Shown: one piece after another, positions 1-7,764 of the stretch
How positions within the stretch are numbered: position 1 is the first letter of the stretch
How the letters are laid out: every line of letters begins with the position of its first letter
NCBI GenBank assembly: GCA_041749275.1
Contig: JBGTBQ010000452.1
Span: 1 to 45,937, forward strand
Length of the DNA: 45,937 bases
DNA from: JBGTBQ01 sp041749275
GTDB taxonomy: Bacteria; Acidobacteriota; Blastocatellia; Pyrinomonadales; Pyrinomonadaceae
Direction of reading: 5' to 3'
Translations under genes and position numbers: made by a program
The notes under the pieces: generated by a model
The model's input: the letters and a program-made list of their open reading frames with translations, nothing else
Told to the model about the DNA's origin: nothing
Databases searched by the model: none

Positions 1-2
1 CG

Positions 3-155
3 ATCATCGGCGCGATTGCCGGCGGCGGCAAGGGCGCGGCCATCGGCGCGGTCATCGGCGGCTCGGTCGGCACCGCCGGCGTCCTCACGCAGCGGGGCAA
101 GGACATCCGCCTCGAACCCGGTCAGCAACTCCGGATTCGCACTACCAGCAGATAG
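3..155 (+). CDS. C-terminal end of a glycine-zipper protein (5' truncated)
   Basis: The window opens inside a gene; only the last 50 codons are present, ending at TAG 153-155. The visible part is a run of Gly/Ala/Ile/Val with small residues spaced as in glycine-zipper (YMGG-like) segments, followed by a short polar tail ending in TTSR. Glycine-zipper segments pack as membrane-associated helices in small envelope proteins. The N-terminus, any signal peptide and the real family lie outside the window, so function cannot be stated. Confidence 0.6.
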   Translation: MIGAIAGGGKGAAIGAVIGGSVGTAGVLTQRGKDIRLEPGQQLRIRTTSR

Positions 156-157
156 TT

Positions 158-222
158 CAAAGTGCAAGGTGCAAAGTTCAAAGTCAATGCACGGCATTGC
201 GAACTTTGCACCTTGCACTTTG
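158..222. repeat. 22-bp perfect inverted repeat
   Basis: Arms 158-179 and 201-222 are perfect reverse complements, with a 21-nt spacer. The arms are themselves built from near-repeats of the word GTGCAAAGTTCAAA. It sits just after the truncated gene and 17 bp before the next start codon. There is no clear T-tract, so it is either a weak terminator or one of the intergenic hairpin repeats that recur in this window. Confidence 0.85.
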
Positions 223-239
223 CAGCTTGAACTTATTCG

Positions 240-1100
240 ATGATCGTCACTCTCCTGACCGATTTCGGCACGGGCGACTATTTCGTCGGGGCGATGAAGG
301 GCGCCATCCTCTCCGTCAATCCGGAGGCGCAGGTTGTAGACATCACGCACGACATACCGCCGCACGACATCGAGGCGGGAGCGTTCACTCTGCGCGCGGC
401 ATTCGAGACGTTCCCGGCTGGCGCTTCGGTTCACGTCGCGGTGGTTGACCCCGGCGTCGGCTCGTCGCGCCGCGCTATCGTAGCGCGGGGGAGTGGTCAC
501 TTGTTCGTCGGCCCGGACAACGGTGTGCTGGGTCATGTCTATGAGCGCGCGGAAGACTTACAGGTCTTTCAACTGACGAACGTTGATTTTTTTCGCCAAC
601 CAGTCAGCGCAACTTTCCACGGGCGCGACATCTTCGCGCCCGTGGCCGGCGCGCTCTCGCGCGGCGTCGCGCCGGAAGCGTTGGGGGCTTTGATTTCGGA
701 TTTCGTCCGGCTTCCTTTAGCCGCGCCGCGTCTGAACCGGGACGGCACGCTCACAGGCGCCATCATCCACGTTGACCGCTTCGGCAACTGCATCACGAAC
801 ATCACGCCGCGCGAGCTATCCGAAGAGGCCATCGAGGGCGGCGCGACTGTCGTCGTCGGCGACCACGAAGTGAGTTCCTTCCGAACCTACTTTGCCGAAG
901 AGGGAAGCGCGAGCGGCAAACCCTTCGCTATCTGGGGCAGCGCGGGCTTCCTTGAACTCGTCGTCTTCCGCGATTCGGCGGCGCGCATCCTCGGCGTGGG
1001 CCGTGGTCAGATTGTTACCGTGAAAGTGTCGGAGCATGACGGAGAGCGGGAAGAGGCGGCGCCGCCTTATCCGCGCCACTCCGCACAGGCTCAAACCTGA
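240..1100 (+). CDS. SAM hydroxide adenosyltransferase (SAM hydrolase, DUF62 family)
   Basis: This 286-residue protein matches the family that splits S-adenosylmethionine to adenosine and methionine using water/hydroxide; relatives are the SAM-dependent fluorinase and chlorinase. Visible family signatures are LTDFGTGDYFVGAMKG at the N-terminus, the HDIPPHDIEAGAF segment (about 38-50), VVDPGVGSSRRAI (about 68-80), FVGPDNG (about 89-95), TFHGRDIFAPVAG (about 125-137) and VDRFGNCITNI in the C-terminal domain. The usual length is 260-290 residues, so it is complete. The ATG lies 17 bp after an inverted repeat, with no clear Shine-Dalgarno. It is probably a cytosolic single-gene unit. No halogenase-specific feature was recognised, so plain SAM hydrolysis is the likely activity. 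Confidence 0.9.
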   Translation: MIVTLLTDFGTGDYFVGAMKGAILSVNPEAQVVDITHDIPPHDIEAGAFTLRAAFETFPAGASVHVAVVDPGVGSSRRAIVARGSGHLFVGPDNGVLGHVYERAEDLQVFQLTNVDFFRQPVSATFHGRDIFAPVAGALSRGVAPEALGALISDFVRLPLAAPRLNRDGTLTGAIIHVDRFGNCITNITPRELSEEAIEGGATVVVGDHEVSSFRTYFAEEGSASGKPFAIWGSAGFLELVVFRDSAARILGVGRGQIVTVKVSEHDGEREEAAPPYPRHSAQAQT

Positions 1101-1149
1101 GTCGAAAAAGTATCGCCTCGTCGCTTGTCATCGGTCACTGCATTTGCGC

Positions 1150-1178
1150 TTGTCACACGTCATCGCCTTTGTTATGTT
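1150..1178 (+). promoter_or_regulatory. Putative sigma70 promoter for citrate synthase
   Basis: TTGTCA (1150-1155) and TATGTT (1173-1178) are separated by 17 bp, 32 bp before the gltA start. Both hexamers are close to consensus, and the spacer is locally richer in AT than the surroundings. Confidence 0.5.
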
Positions 1179-1209
1179 CAAGTCACTCTAAAATTTAAGG
1201 ACAGCACAC

Positions 1210-2358
1210 ATGAATAAAGCTGACGAGAAGGGCGCGGCGGCAAAGAGTCCGGCGGGTCTTGAGGGAGTGGTGGCCGCGGAGTCGTCTATCGGCGACGTGG
1301 ATGGCATCAACGGCGTCCTCATCTATCAGGGTCTCAATATCCACGACCTCGCCGAGCACGCAACCTTTGAAGAGGTTGTTTATCTGCTCTGGCACGGGCA
1401 TTTGCCGAAGCGCGATGAGCTTGAGAGCCTGCGCCGCGAACTGTCTGACAACCATCAGTTGCCGGACGAAGTGGTCGCGCTGATTCGCCGGTTCCCGCCT
1501 GACGCCGAGCCGATGGACAGCCTGCGGACTGCCGTGTCCGCGCTCGCCTTCTACGACGCGGGCGCACGCGACCTCTCGCGCGAGGGTGCGCTCCGGACGG
1601 CGACGAAGTTGACGGCGCAGTTTCCCGTCGTCGTCGCCGCCATCGAACGCATACGCAACGGCAAGGAGCCGGTCGCGCCGAAGCCGGAACTCGGCATCGC
1701 CGCCAACTTCCTCTACATGCTCAAGGGCGAGACGCCCGTGGAGCGCGAGGCGCACATCATGGACGTGTGTCTCGTCCTCCACGCCGACCACGAGCTGAAC
1801 GCCTCGACCTTCACCGCCCGCGTCGTCGCGGGCACGCTCGCGGACATTTACGGCGCGGTGACGGCGGCCATCGCCGCGTTGTCGGGGCCGCTCCACGGCG
1901 GCGCGAACACGAACGTGATGAAGATGCTGCTCGAAATCGGCAGCCCCGACCGGGCGGAGGAGTGGCTGAGTGACGCGCTCGCGCAAAAAAAGAAGGTGAT
2001 GGGCTTCGGCCATCGCGTCTACAAGACGGAAGACCCGCGCGCGGTGTGGCTCCGCAAGTTCTCGAAAGAGATGGGCGAAGCGCGGGGCGAGACGCGCTGG
2101 TTCGAGATACTCGAACGCCTGCGCGAAATCATGCTCCGCGACAAAAAGCTCTACCCGAACGTGGATTACTACTCCGGCTCGGCCTACTATCTGATGGGCA
2201 TCCCGCTCGACCTCTTTACGCCGATCTTCGCCGTCAGCCGCATCTCCGGCTGGACGGGCCACATCCTCGAACAGTACGCGAATAACCGCCTCATCCGCCC
2301 GCGCGCAGAGTACACGGGGCCGCGCAACGTGGCTTACGTGCCGATTGACGAGCGGTAA
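1210..2358 (+). CDS. gltA: Citrate synthase
   Basis: This enzyme condenses oxaloacetate with acetyl-CoA to citrate, the entry step of the TCA cycle; the next enzyme, aconitase, is also in this window (38219-42673). The 382 residues fit the short bacterial citrate synthase type. Family landmarks are SIGDVDG followed by GVLIYQGLNI, VYLLWHGHLP, the first catalytic His in GPLHGGANTNV, the second in MGFGHRVYK, and the catalytic Asp in PNVDYYSG near the C-terminus. AAGGA at 1197-1201, 8 bp before the ATG, supports the start. A strong hairpin terminator follows. It could be a 2-methylcitrate synthase, but no prp genes are nearby. Confidence 0.93.
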   Translation: MNKADEKGAAAKSPAGLEGVVAAESSIGDVDGINGVLIYQGLNIHDLAEHATFEEVVYLLWHGHLPKRDELESLRRELSDNHQLPDEVVALIRRFPPDAEPMDSLRTAVSALAFYDAGARDLSREGALRTATKLTAQFPVVVAAIERIRNGKEPVAPKPELGIAANFLYMLKGETPVEREAHIMDVCLVLHADHELNASTFTARVVAGTLADIYGAVTAAIAALSGPLHGGANTNVMKMLLEIGSPDRAEEWLSDALAQKKKVMGFGHRVYKTEDPRAVWLRKFSKEMGEARGETRWFEILERLREIMLRDKKLYPNVDYYSGSAYYLMGIPLDLFTPIFAVSRISGWTGHILEQYANNRLIRPRAEYTGPRNVAYVPIDER

Positions 2359-2378
2359 CGTGTCGGATGATTTCGTGG

Positions 2379-2416
2379 AAGCCCGCGACACACTTGCGTG
2401 AAGTGGTCGCGGGCTT
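2379..2416. terminator. Bidirectional hairpin between convergent genes
   Basis: An 11-bp perfect stem (2379-2389 with 2406-2416) continues after a one-base bulge into CACTT/AAGTG (2391-2395 with 2401-2405), closing a 5-nt loop. It lies between the convergent ends of gltA and the minus-strand membrane protein gene. There is no long T-run, so it may act as a factor-assisted terminator or as an mRNA 3'-end protector. Confidence 0.7.
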
Positions 2417-2436
2417 GGCGCGTTGCGAAAAGAAGT

Positions 2437-2790
2437 TCAGCGGAGGATGCGCTCGACTTCGGGCTTCGTCAGCACCCAGATCGTGTAGACGCCGAGCGCG
2501 GTGCCAAACGGAAAGTTGAGGATGTTGAGTGCGCCCACGATGATTAACACGAGCCGCGACCAACGGCGCCGACGCAGGAGTCCGATCCCGCCGACGAGTC
2601 CGGGCAGACAGATCACGAGCAGAAGAATCAGCACGAACAATCCGACCGCCCCCGTAATGGCGAGCGCGCCCACATCGCCGGATATCAAACCGCCGCCGAG
2701 CAGACCGAGGAAGACGAGAACCGCGATCAATAGTCCGAGTGCGCTCAACACGATGTGCAGCGCCGCCAGAATTGAGATGTGTTTTTCCAT
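2437..2790 (-). CDS. Small four-helix membrane protein
   Basis: A protein of about 117 residues with four hydrophobic segments separated by short loops, including a basic GLLRRRRWSRLVLI stretch (about 71-84) that should face the cytoplasm. I do not recognise a characterised family. The ATG at 2790 is preceded by AAGGAG only 3 bp away; a TTG seven codons upstream (2811) is an alternative that would overlap the end of the upstream CPBP protease gene by 8 bp. Either way the two genes are tightly coupled on the minus strand and probably co-transcribed. Function is unknown. Confidence 0.75.
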   Translation of the reverse strand: MEKHISILAALHIVLSALGLLIAVLVFLGLLGGGLISGDVGALAITGAVGLFVLILLLVICLPGLVGGIGLLRRRRWSRLVLIIVGALNILNFPFGTALGVYTIWVLTKPEVERILR

Positions 2791-2803
2791 AAGCTCCTTA
2801 TCT

Positions 2804-3808
2804 TCAAACAACTCCTGCCTGACTTGGGTCAGTCGGAGCAGGTGGGACGACGGACACTGTTTGGCCTCCCTCTGCGTTTTCTTGATCGGTCCAACGTTTC
2901 ATCTCAGAGGTTGCGGAGATCAATCTCGTCCGCCAAATGAACAGAGTAGAGAGCGCGAGCGCGGCGGTGCAGGCGACGCCGCCTTCGGGGCCGTAAGAGC
3001 CGCCGGTGAGCCAATCCGGGCCGGTGTCAATGGCGCGCAACAGAGGTTCCGGCGTGATTGCTTTGATGCCGCTCACGTTGAAGCCGAGCACCGCGCCCAT
3101 CGTCCAGTTCCAGCCCCAGTGGATGCCAAGTGGAACCCAGAGGCTCCGTGTCTTCCAGTAAGCGACCGCCAGCCAGACGCCCGCAAGCGCCGTATTCGCG
3201 AAGGTGAAGGTCGGCGCGACGTTCGGGTTGGCGAGATGCACCAGCGCGAAGGGTACGGAGGTCGGGAGCACGGCCAGCCAGACCGGCCACGAGCGCATGA
3301 GCGTCTGCAACGGGTAGCCGCGGAACAGTGCCTCTTCAGCGGCGGCGCCGAGGGCGAAGATGAAGGCGGACGAGACGAGCGTCAGTGCGACCGATGAAAG
3401 TATCTGTTCCGGGGCGAGCATGAATCGTGTCCCGCCCGCCGCCGCTCCGATGCCAGCCGCCACGCCGATTGAGACCGCGCCGATCAGAAATCCGACCGCA
3501 AGGTCGCGCGCCCACCCGCGATGCAGCGCCCATCCGAGCGCGCGCCACGGCAAATCCTCCATCGCATATCCGCACACCCATCCCACGAGCGCCGCACACA
3601 AAAAGAGCATGACGCCTTGCACGACGAAGCCACCGTTGCCATCAAAAAAAAGTTCATATAAGTCGGCGGGGAGAATGAGTGCGAGGCCGAAGCGGACGAC
3701 GATGAGAAGCGTGATGAGCGCGACGAGGAATGCGAAGCAGAAAGCGAGGAAGCGCCACCCGCTCCGAGGTCGGCCAGCTTCGTTGAGAAAGAGATCGGAA
3801 TTGTTCAT
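2804..3808 (-). CDS. CPBP family intramembrane metalloprotease (CAAX protease/bacteriocin-processing type)
   Basis: This 334-residue multi-pass membrane protein carries the three CPBP motifs in order: EEALFRGYPLQ (EExxxR type, about residue 160), FALVHLAN (FxxxH, about 186-193), and HWGWNW (HxxxN/H type, about 228). The EE pair and His residues are the expected glutamate/zinc-type active site, as in Rce1 and bacterial Abi proteins. About seven hydrophobic stretches precede a polar C-terminal tail of about 40 residues. Family members cut membrane peptides or act in bacteriocin immunity; no bacteriocin gene is visible here, so the substrate is unknown. The downstream small membrane protein is adjacent or overlapping and may be a partner. 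Confidence 0.85.
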   Translation of the reverse strand: MNNSDLFLNEAGRPRSGWRFLAFCFAFLVALITLLIVVRFGLALILPADLYELFFDGNGGFVVQGVMLFLCAALVGWVCGYAMEDLPWRALGWALHRGWARDLAVGFLIGAVSIGVAAGIGAAAGGTRFMLAPEQILSSVALTLVSSAFIFALGAAAEEALFRGYPLQTLMRSWPVWLAVLPTSVPFALVHLANPNVAPTFTFANTALAGVWLAVAYWKTRSLWVPLGIHWGWNWTMGAVLGFNVSGIKAITPEPLLRAIDTGPDWLTGGSYGPEGGVACTAALALSTLFIWRTRLISATSEMKRWTDQENAEGGQTVSVVPPAPTDPSQAGVV

Positions 3809-4009
3809 TCACGTCCGGTTAGTGCTCAAAGTGAAATGCCGCCACGGTTTTCGCGTCGTCGGCAGTACAACTTTTTGATTGCCATCCGCGTTCGACGAAA
3901 GCATGGCGGGCGCAAACTATAAACGATAATCGCGCGAAAAACGAAAACTCCCGGCGGGAGAGAGGCATGTGCGCGGTCGCGGCGGCGCGTGGTAAACTCC
4001 GCGCGAATT

Positions 4010-6361
4010 ATGATGGAGGGGAAGACCACCGATGCTCTGACGACTGGTGTGGGGCGCACACGCAAGCGCGCTGCGCCGTGGCTCTTCGGCGGCCTCGTGC
4101 TGCTACTGCTGTCGGTGCTCGTCCTGTTGCAGGTCTTCGGCCTGTGGGAGGTCTTCACGCCCGACACGGCGAGCGACACGCTGCTGCTCTACGCGCTGTC
4201 GTCGCTCAACTTCGCCGCCTTCATCGTCTTCACTTTCATCTTCGTCCGCAGCCTCCTCAAACTCCGACGCGAGCGGCGCGAGCGTCTGCTCGGCTCGAAG
4301 ATCAAGACGCGCCTCGTGGTCTACTTCATCGCCGTCAGCCTGCTGCCGATCACGGCGATGGCGGTCTTCTCTTACATGTTCTTCAACCGCTCGCTGGAGA
4401 AGTGGTTCGGTAGCTTGCCGCAGGATGTGGTCAGGCAGGCGAGGCAAGCGCAGGAAGAGAGCGCGCATGATAGAGCCGACGCCGTGCGGGATTACGCGCA
4501 AGCGGTCGCCGTCTCCCTCGTGAACAACGCGGAGAAGCCTCCGAACGCGCAAATCCTCTCGGCCTACGCGCAAGAAGGAAGCCTCGCCGTGCTTGCTTTG
4601 GTGAATGGCGAGAATGGAGATGTGCAACAAGCGGCTTTCGGGAACGGTCGCGCGTTGTCCGAAACGGAACTGTCTGAACTCGTCCGCCTTGCGAACAGCG
4701 CCGGGCCGGAGGTCTTTACCTTCGAGGCCGGCGGCGTAGCCTACGACGTATCAACCAAGCCTCTGCCGAATTTCCAACTGCTCGTCGCCGCACGCGAACA
4801 GAAGGAAGGCGAAAGCCTGAAGCGTCTCATCGCGGGCGCGCAGACCTTCGAGGACTTTAAGCGCAACCAGCGTAAGGTGCGCCTGCTCGGACTCTCTACG
4901 CTCGGCCTGTTGACGCTGCTGCTCCTGTTCGCCGCCACGTGGAGCGCCATTCATCTCGCGCGCGGCATCGGCACACCCATTCGCGCGCTCGCCGAGGCGG
5001 CGGACGAAGTCGCGGCGGGGAATCTCGACCACCGTGTTGACGCGATTGCGGACGACGAGCTGGCCGTGCTCGCCGCTTCCTTCAATGACATGACGGCGCA
5101 GCTTTCCGAGAACCGCCGCCGCATCGAGCGCAACGCCGCCGAGCTGAACGATAAGAACCTCGCCCTCGAAGAGCGACGCAACTACATCGAGACCGTCCTC
5201 CGCACGCTCTCCACGGGCGTCGTCTCGCTCGACGAAGCGAACCGCGTGACGACCATCAACGACGCCGCGCGCTCGATGCTCCGCCTCGAACTTGTGCCGG
5301 AGGCAGCGCCGCTCTGCGAACTGATCGGCGCGGAAGACTTCGCCGTTATCGAGCATGTGTTGTGGCGTGCGCGTCTGCGCGGGCGCGCCTCGGAGCAGGT
5401 GGAGTTGGCGCGCGGTTCCGCGAACGACGACACGAACGGCGACGCGAACGGTTATCAGAACGGCGATCAGAACAGCGGCGGCGTGATTCCCGTCGCGCTC
5501 ACGGCCACGGCGCTCTCACCGCGCGCCGGCGAGACGAAGCGGGGCGTCGTGCTCGTCATCGAAGACCTTTCGGAACTACTCGCCGCGCAACGCGCCGCCG
5601 CATGGAGCGAGGTCGCGCGCCGCCTCGCGCACGAGATTAAGAACCCGCTGACGCCGATTCAACTCTCCGCCGAACGCATCGCGCGCAACTTTCGCCGCGC
5701 CGCCGTGGCGGAAGGCGGACACGACGCGCACGCGAATCAGAACAACGGCGGCGGGAGCGAGCAGGTGCGCGACCGCGAACGGGTGGCGCGCGTGGTCGAG
5801 GAGAGCACCGCGACGATCAGCCGCGAGGTCGCGGGGCTGAAGGCAATGGTGGATGAATTCACGCGCTTCGCACGCCTGCCGCACGCGCGCCTCGCGCCCG
5901 CCGACCTGAACGAGGTTGCGCGCCTGTCCGTCGCTCTTTACCAAGAACGCCTCGACGATGTGCGGCTGGACATGCTGCTCGCGCCGAAGCTGCCCGCCGC
6001 GCTGCTCGATGCGGAGCAGATGCGCCGCGTCTTCGTCAACCTGATCGAGAACTCCATCGAGGCGCTCGCCGACGCGGAGGGCGAGCGGCGCATCACCGTC
6101 GCCACGGGATTTGATCCCGCGCGTGGACTCCTCATCGCGGAGATTGCCGACACCGGCCACGGTATCGAACGCGCGGACTTCGCGCGCCTCTTCCAACCCT
6201 ACTTCTCCACACGCGGGCGCGGCACCGGCCTCGGCCTCGCCATCGTCCACCGCATCATAGCCGAGCACGGCGGGCGCATCCGCGCCGAACAGAATCGCCC
6301 ACGCGGCGCGCGGATGCTGATCGAATTGCCGGTTGCGGAAGATGCACGGGAAGTCATCTGA
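4010..6361 (+). CDS. NtrY-like membrane sensor histidine kinase
   Basis: Architecture: two N-terminal TM helices, a third at about 103-125, an extracytoplasmic region, a fourth TM near 285-310, HAMP (about 315-370), a PAS-like segment after a coiled-coil linker, HisKA and HATPase_c. The phospho-acceptor His is in HEIKNPLTPIQ (His541 from the ATG at 4010). The ATP site shows NLIENSIEAL (N box), DTGHGI (G1) and GTGLGLAIVHRII (G2). Low-complexity Asn/Gly/Asp inserts occur near residue 480 and just after HisKA. The layout matches NtrY rather than cytosolic NtrB. The start is uncertain: ATG at 4010 or 4013, GTG at 3989, none with a clear Shine-Dalgarno. The stop overlaps the next start (TGATG), implying translational coupling to its response regulator. 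The signal sensed is unknown. Confidence 0.92.
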   Translation: MMEGKTTDALTTGVGRTRKRAAPWLFGGLVLLLLSVLVLLQVFGLWEVFTPDTASDTLLLYALSSLNFAAFIVFTFIFVRSLLKLRRERRERLLGSKIKTRLVVYFIAVSLLPITAMAVFSYMFFNRSLEKWFGSLPQDVVRQARQAQEESAHDRADAVRDYAQAVAVSLVNNAEKPPNAQILSAYAQEGSLAVLALVNGENGDVQQAAFGNGRALSETELSELVRLANSAGPEVFTFEAGGVAYDVSTKPLPNFQLLVAAREQKEGESLKRLIAGAQTFEDFKRNQRKVRLLGLSTLGLLTLLLLFAATWSAIHLARGIGTPIRALAEAADEVAAGNLDHRVDAIADDELAVLAASFNDMTAQLSENRRRIERNAAELNDKNLALEERRNYIETVLRTLSTGVVSLDEANRVTTINDAARSMLRLELVPEAAPLCELIGAEDFAVIEHVLWRARLRGRASEQVELARGSANDDTNGDANGYQNGDQNSGGVIPVALTATALSPRAGETKRGVVLVIEDLSELLAAQRAAAWSEVARRLAHEIKNPLTPIQLSAERIARNFRRAAVAEGGHDAHANQNNGGGSEQVRDRERVARVVEESTATISREVAGLKAMVDEFTRFARLPHARLAPADLNEVARLSVALYQERLDDVRLDMLLAPKLPAALLDAEQMRRVFVNLIENSIEALADAEGERRITVATGFDPARGLLIAEIADTGHGIERADFARLFQPYFSTRGRGTGLGLAIVHRIIAEHGGRIRAEQNRPRGARMLIELPVAEDAREVI

Positions 6362-7737
6362 TGCCGGAAACAATTCTCATCGTTGATGACGAGCGCGGCA
6401 TCCGCGAGACACTGCGCGGGGTGCTCGAAGACGAGGGCTTCGCGGCGGAGGCCGTGGCGTCGGGCGAGGAGTGTCTGAAGGCGGTCGAGCGGCGCGCTTA
6501 CGGGTGTGTGCTGCTCGATGTGTGGCTGCCGGGGATGGACGGGCTTCAGACGCTCGAACGTCTGCGCGAGCGCGGGACGGAAGCCGCGGTCGTGATGATT
6601 TCGGGACATGGCAACATCGAGACCGCCGTGCGTGCGACCAAGCTCGGCGCGTTCGACTTTATCGAAAAGCCGCTCTCCATCGAGAAGACCGTGCTCACGG
6701 TGAGGAATGCGCTGCGCCACCGTGAGCTTGAGCGCGTCAACGCCGCCTTGCATGAGGAGTTGCGCGAAGAGTGGATGATGGTCGGCGAGTCGGTGGCGAT
6801 GCGCGCTTTGAGAAAGCAGATCGAGATGGTCGCGCCGACCGACGGGCGCGTGCTCATCTATGGCGAATCCGGGACGGGCAAGGAACTCGTCGCCCGCGCC
6901 ATTCACGCCGGCTCGCGCCGCTCACGCGCGCCGTTCGTCGAGCTGAACTGCTCCGCCGTGCCGGAAGATTTGATCGAGTCCGAGTTGTTCGGCCACGTCC
7001 GCGGCGCTTTCACGGGCGCCACTTCGGCCAAGCGCGGCAAGTTCGAGTTGGCCGATGGCGCGACGCTCTTCCTCGACGAAGTGGGCGATATGAGCGCGCG
7101 GATGCAAGCGAAAGTTTTGCGCGTGCTTGAAGAACAACGCTTCGAGCCGGTCGGCAGCCCGACGCCGATGCGCGTGGACGTGCGCGTCATCGCGGCGACG
7201 AACAAGCGGCTCGAAACCGAGATCGAGCGCGGACACTTTCGCTCCGACCTTCTCTTCCGTCTCAACGTGATTCCTTTCGAGTTGCCCCCGTTGCGCGAGC
7301 GCACTGAGGACATCCCGCTCCTCGCCGAGCACTTCAACCGCAAGTTCTCGCTTGCTTACGGCAAAGAACCGAAGCGGTTCCACGCGGACGCTGTCGAGGC
7401 GTTGCAAAACTACTCTTGGCCCGGCAACATCCGCGAACTGCGGAACACGATTGAGCGCGTTGTAATCATGCACCCGCACGTCAAGGTCGGGGTGAGCGAC
7501 CTGCCGGCGCTCGGCGGCGAGGAACCACCCGCCGCGCCCTCACGCTTCTCCACCTTCCGCGACGCGAGCGAAGCGCACCAACGCGAGTTCATCAAACGTA
7601 CACTGGCCGAGGCCGAGGGCAACGTCTCGCGCGCCGCCGAACTGATGGGCATGGACAGGAGTCACCTCTACCGGCGCATGAAGGCGCTCGGCATCAATGT
7701 CCGCGAGGAACGAGCCGGGACGAATGCGCTTCCGTAG
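6361..7737 (+). CDS. NtrC/NtrX-like sigma-54-dependent response regulator
   Basis: 458 residues in three domains. The receiver has the DD pair at 9-10, phospho-acceptor Asp53 in LLDVWLPG and Lys in FIEKPLS. The AAA+ domain has Walker A GESGTGKE, the sigma-54-contacting GAFTGA loop, Walker B LFLDEVGDM and the RVIAATNK sensor region. A C-terminal Fis-type helix-turn-helix ends in SHLYRRMKALGI. It should be phosphorylated by the overlapping NtrY-like kinase and activate sigma-54 promoters through ATP hydrolysis. All key residues needed for activation are present. The target regulon cannot be read from this window; no clear -24/-12 promoter was recognised nearby. Confidence 0.94.
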   Translation: MPETILIVDDERGIRETLRGVLEDEGFAAEAVASGEECLKAVERRAYGCVLLDVWLPGMDGLQTLERLRERGTEAAVVMISGHGNIETAVRATKLGAFDFIEKPLSIEKTVLTVRNALRHRELERVNAALHEELREEWMMVGESVAMRALRKQIEMVAPTDGRVLIYGESGTGKELVARAIHAGSRRSRAPFVELNCSAVPEDLIESELFGHVRGAFTGATSAKRGKFELADGATLFLDEVGDMSARMQAKVLRVLEEQRFEPVGSPTPMRVDVRVIAATNKRLETEIERGHFRSDLLFRLNVIPFELPPLRERTEDIPLLAEHFNRKFSLAYGKEPKRFHADAVEALQNYSWPGNIRELRNTIERVVIMHPHVKVGVSDLPALGGEEPPAAPSRFSTFRDASEAHQREFIKRTLAEAEGNVSRAAELMGMDRSHLYRRMKALGINVREERAGTNALP

Positions 7738-7751
7738 TTACTTCACAAACG

Positions 7752-7758
7752 AAGGAGG
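7752..7758 (+). promoter_or_regulatory. Strong Shine-Dalgarno fixing a GTG start
   Basis: AAGGAGG is complementary to the 16S rRNA 3' end and lies 6 bp before GTG 7765. It decides the start of the double-protease gene and is one of the best ribosome binding sites in the window. Confidence 0.8.
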
Positions 7759-7764
7759 CAAGCT

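Noticed and set aside
1195..2391. 398-codon minus-strand frame opposite citrate synthase
   Set aside because: Composition is dominated by Arg/Val/His/Asp as expected for the complement of a codon-biased gene; citrate synthase is certain on the other strand.
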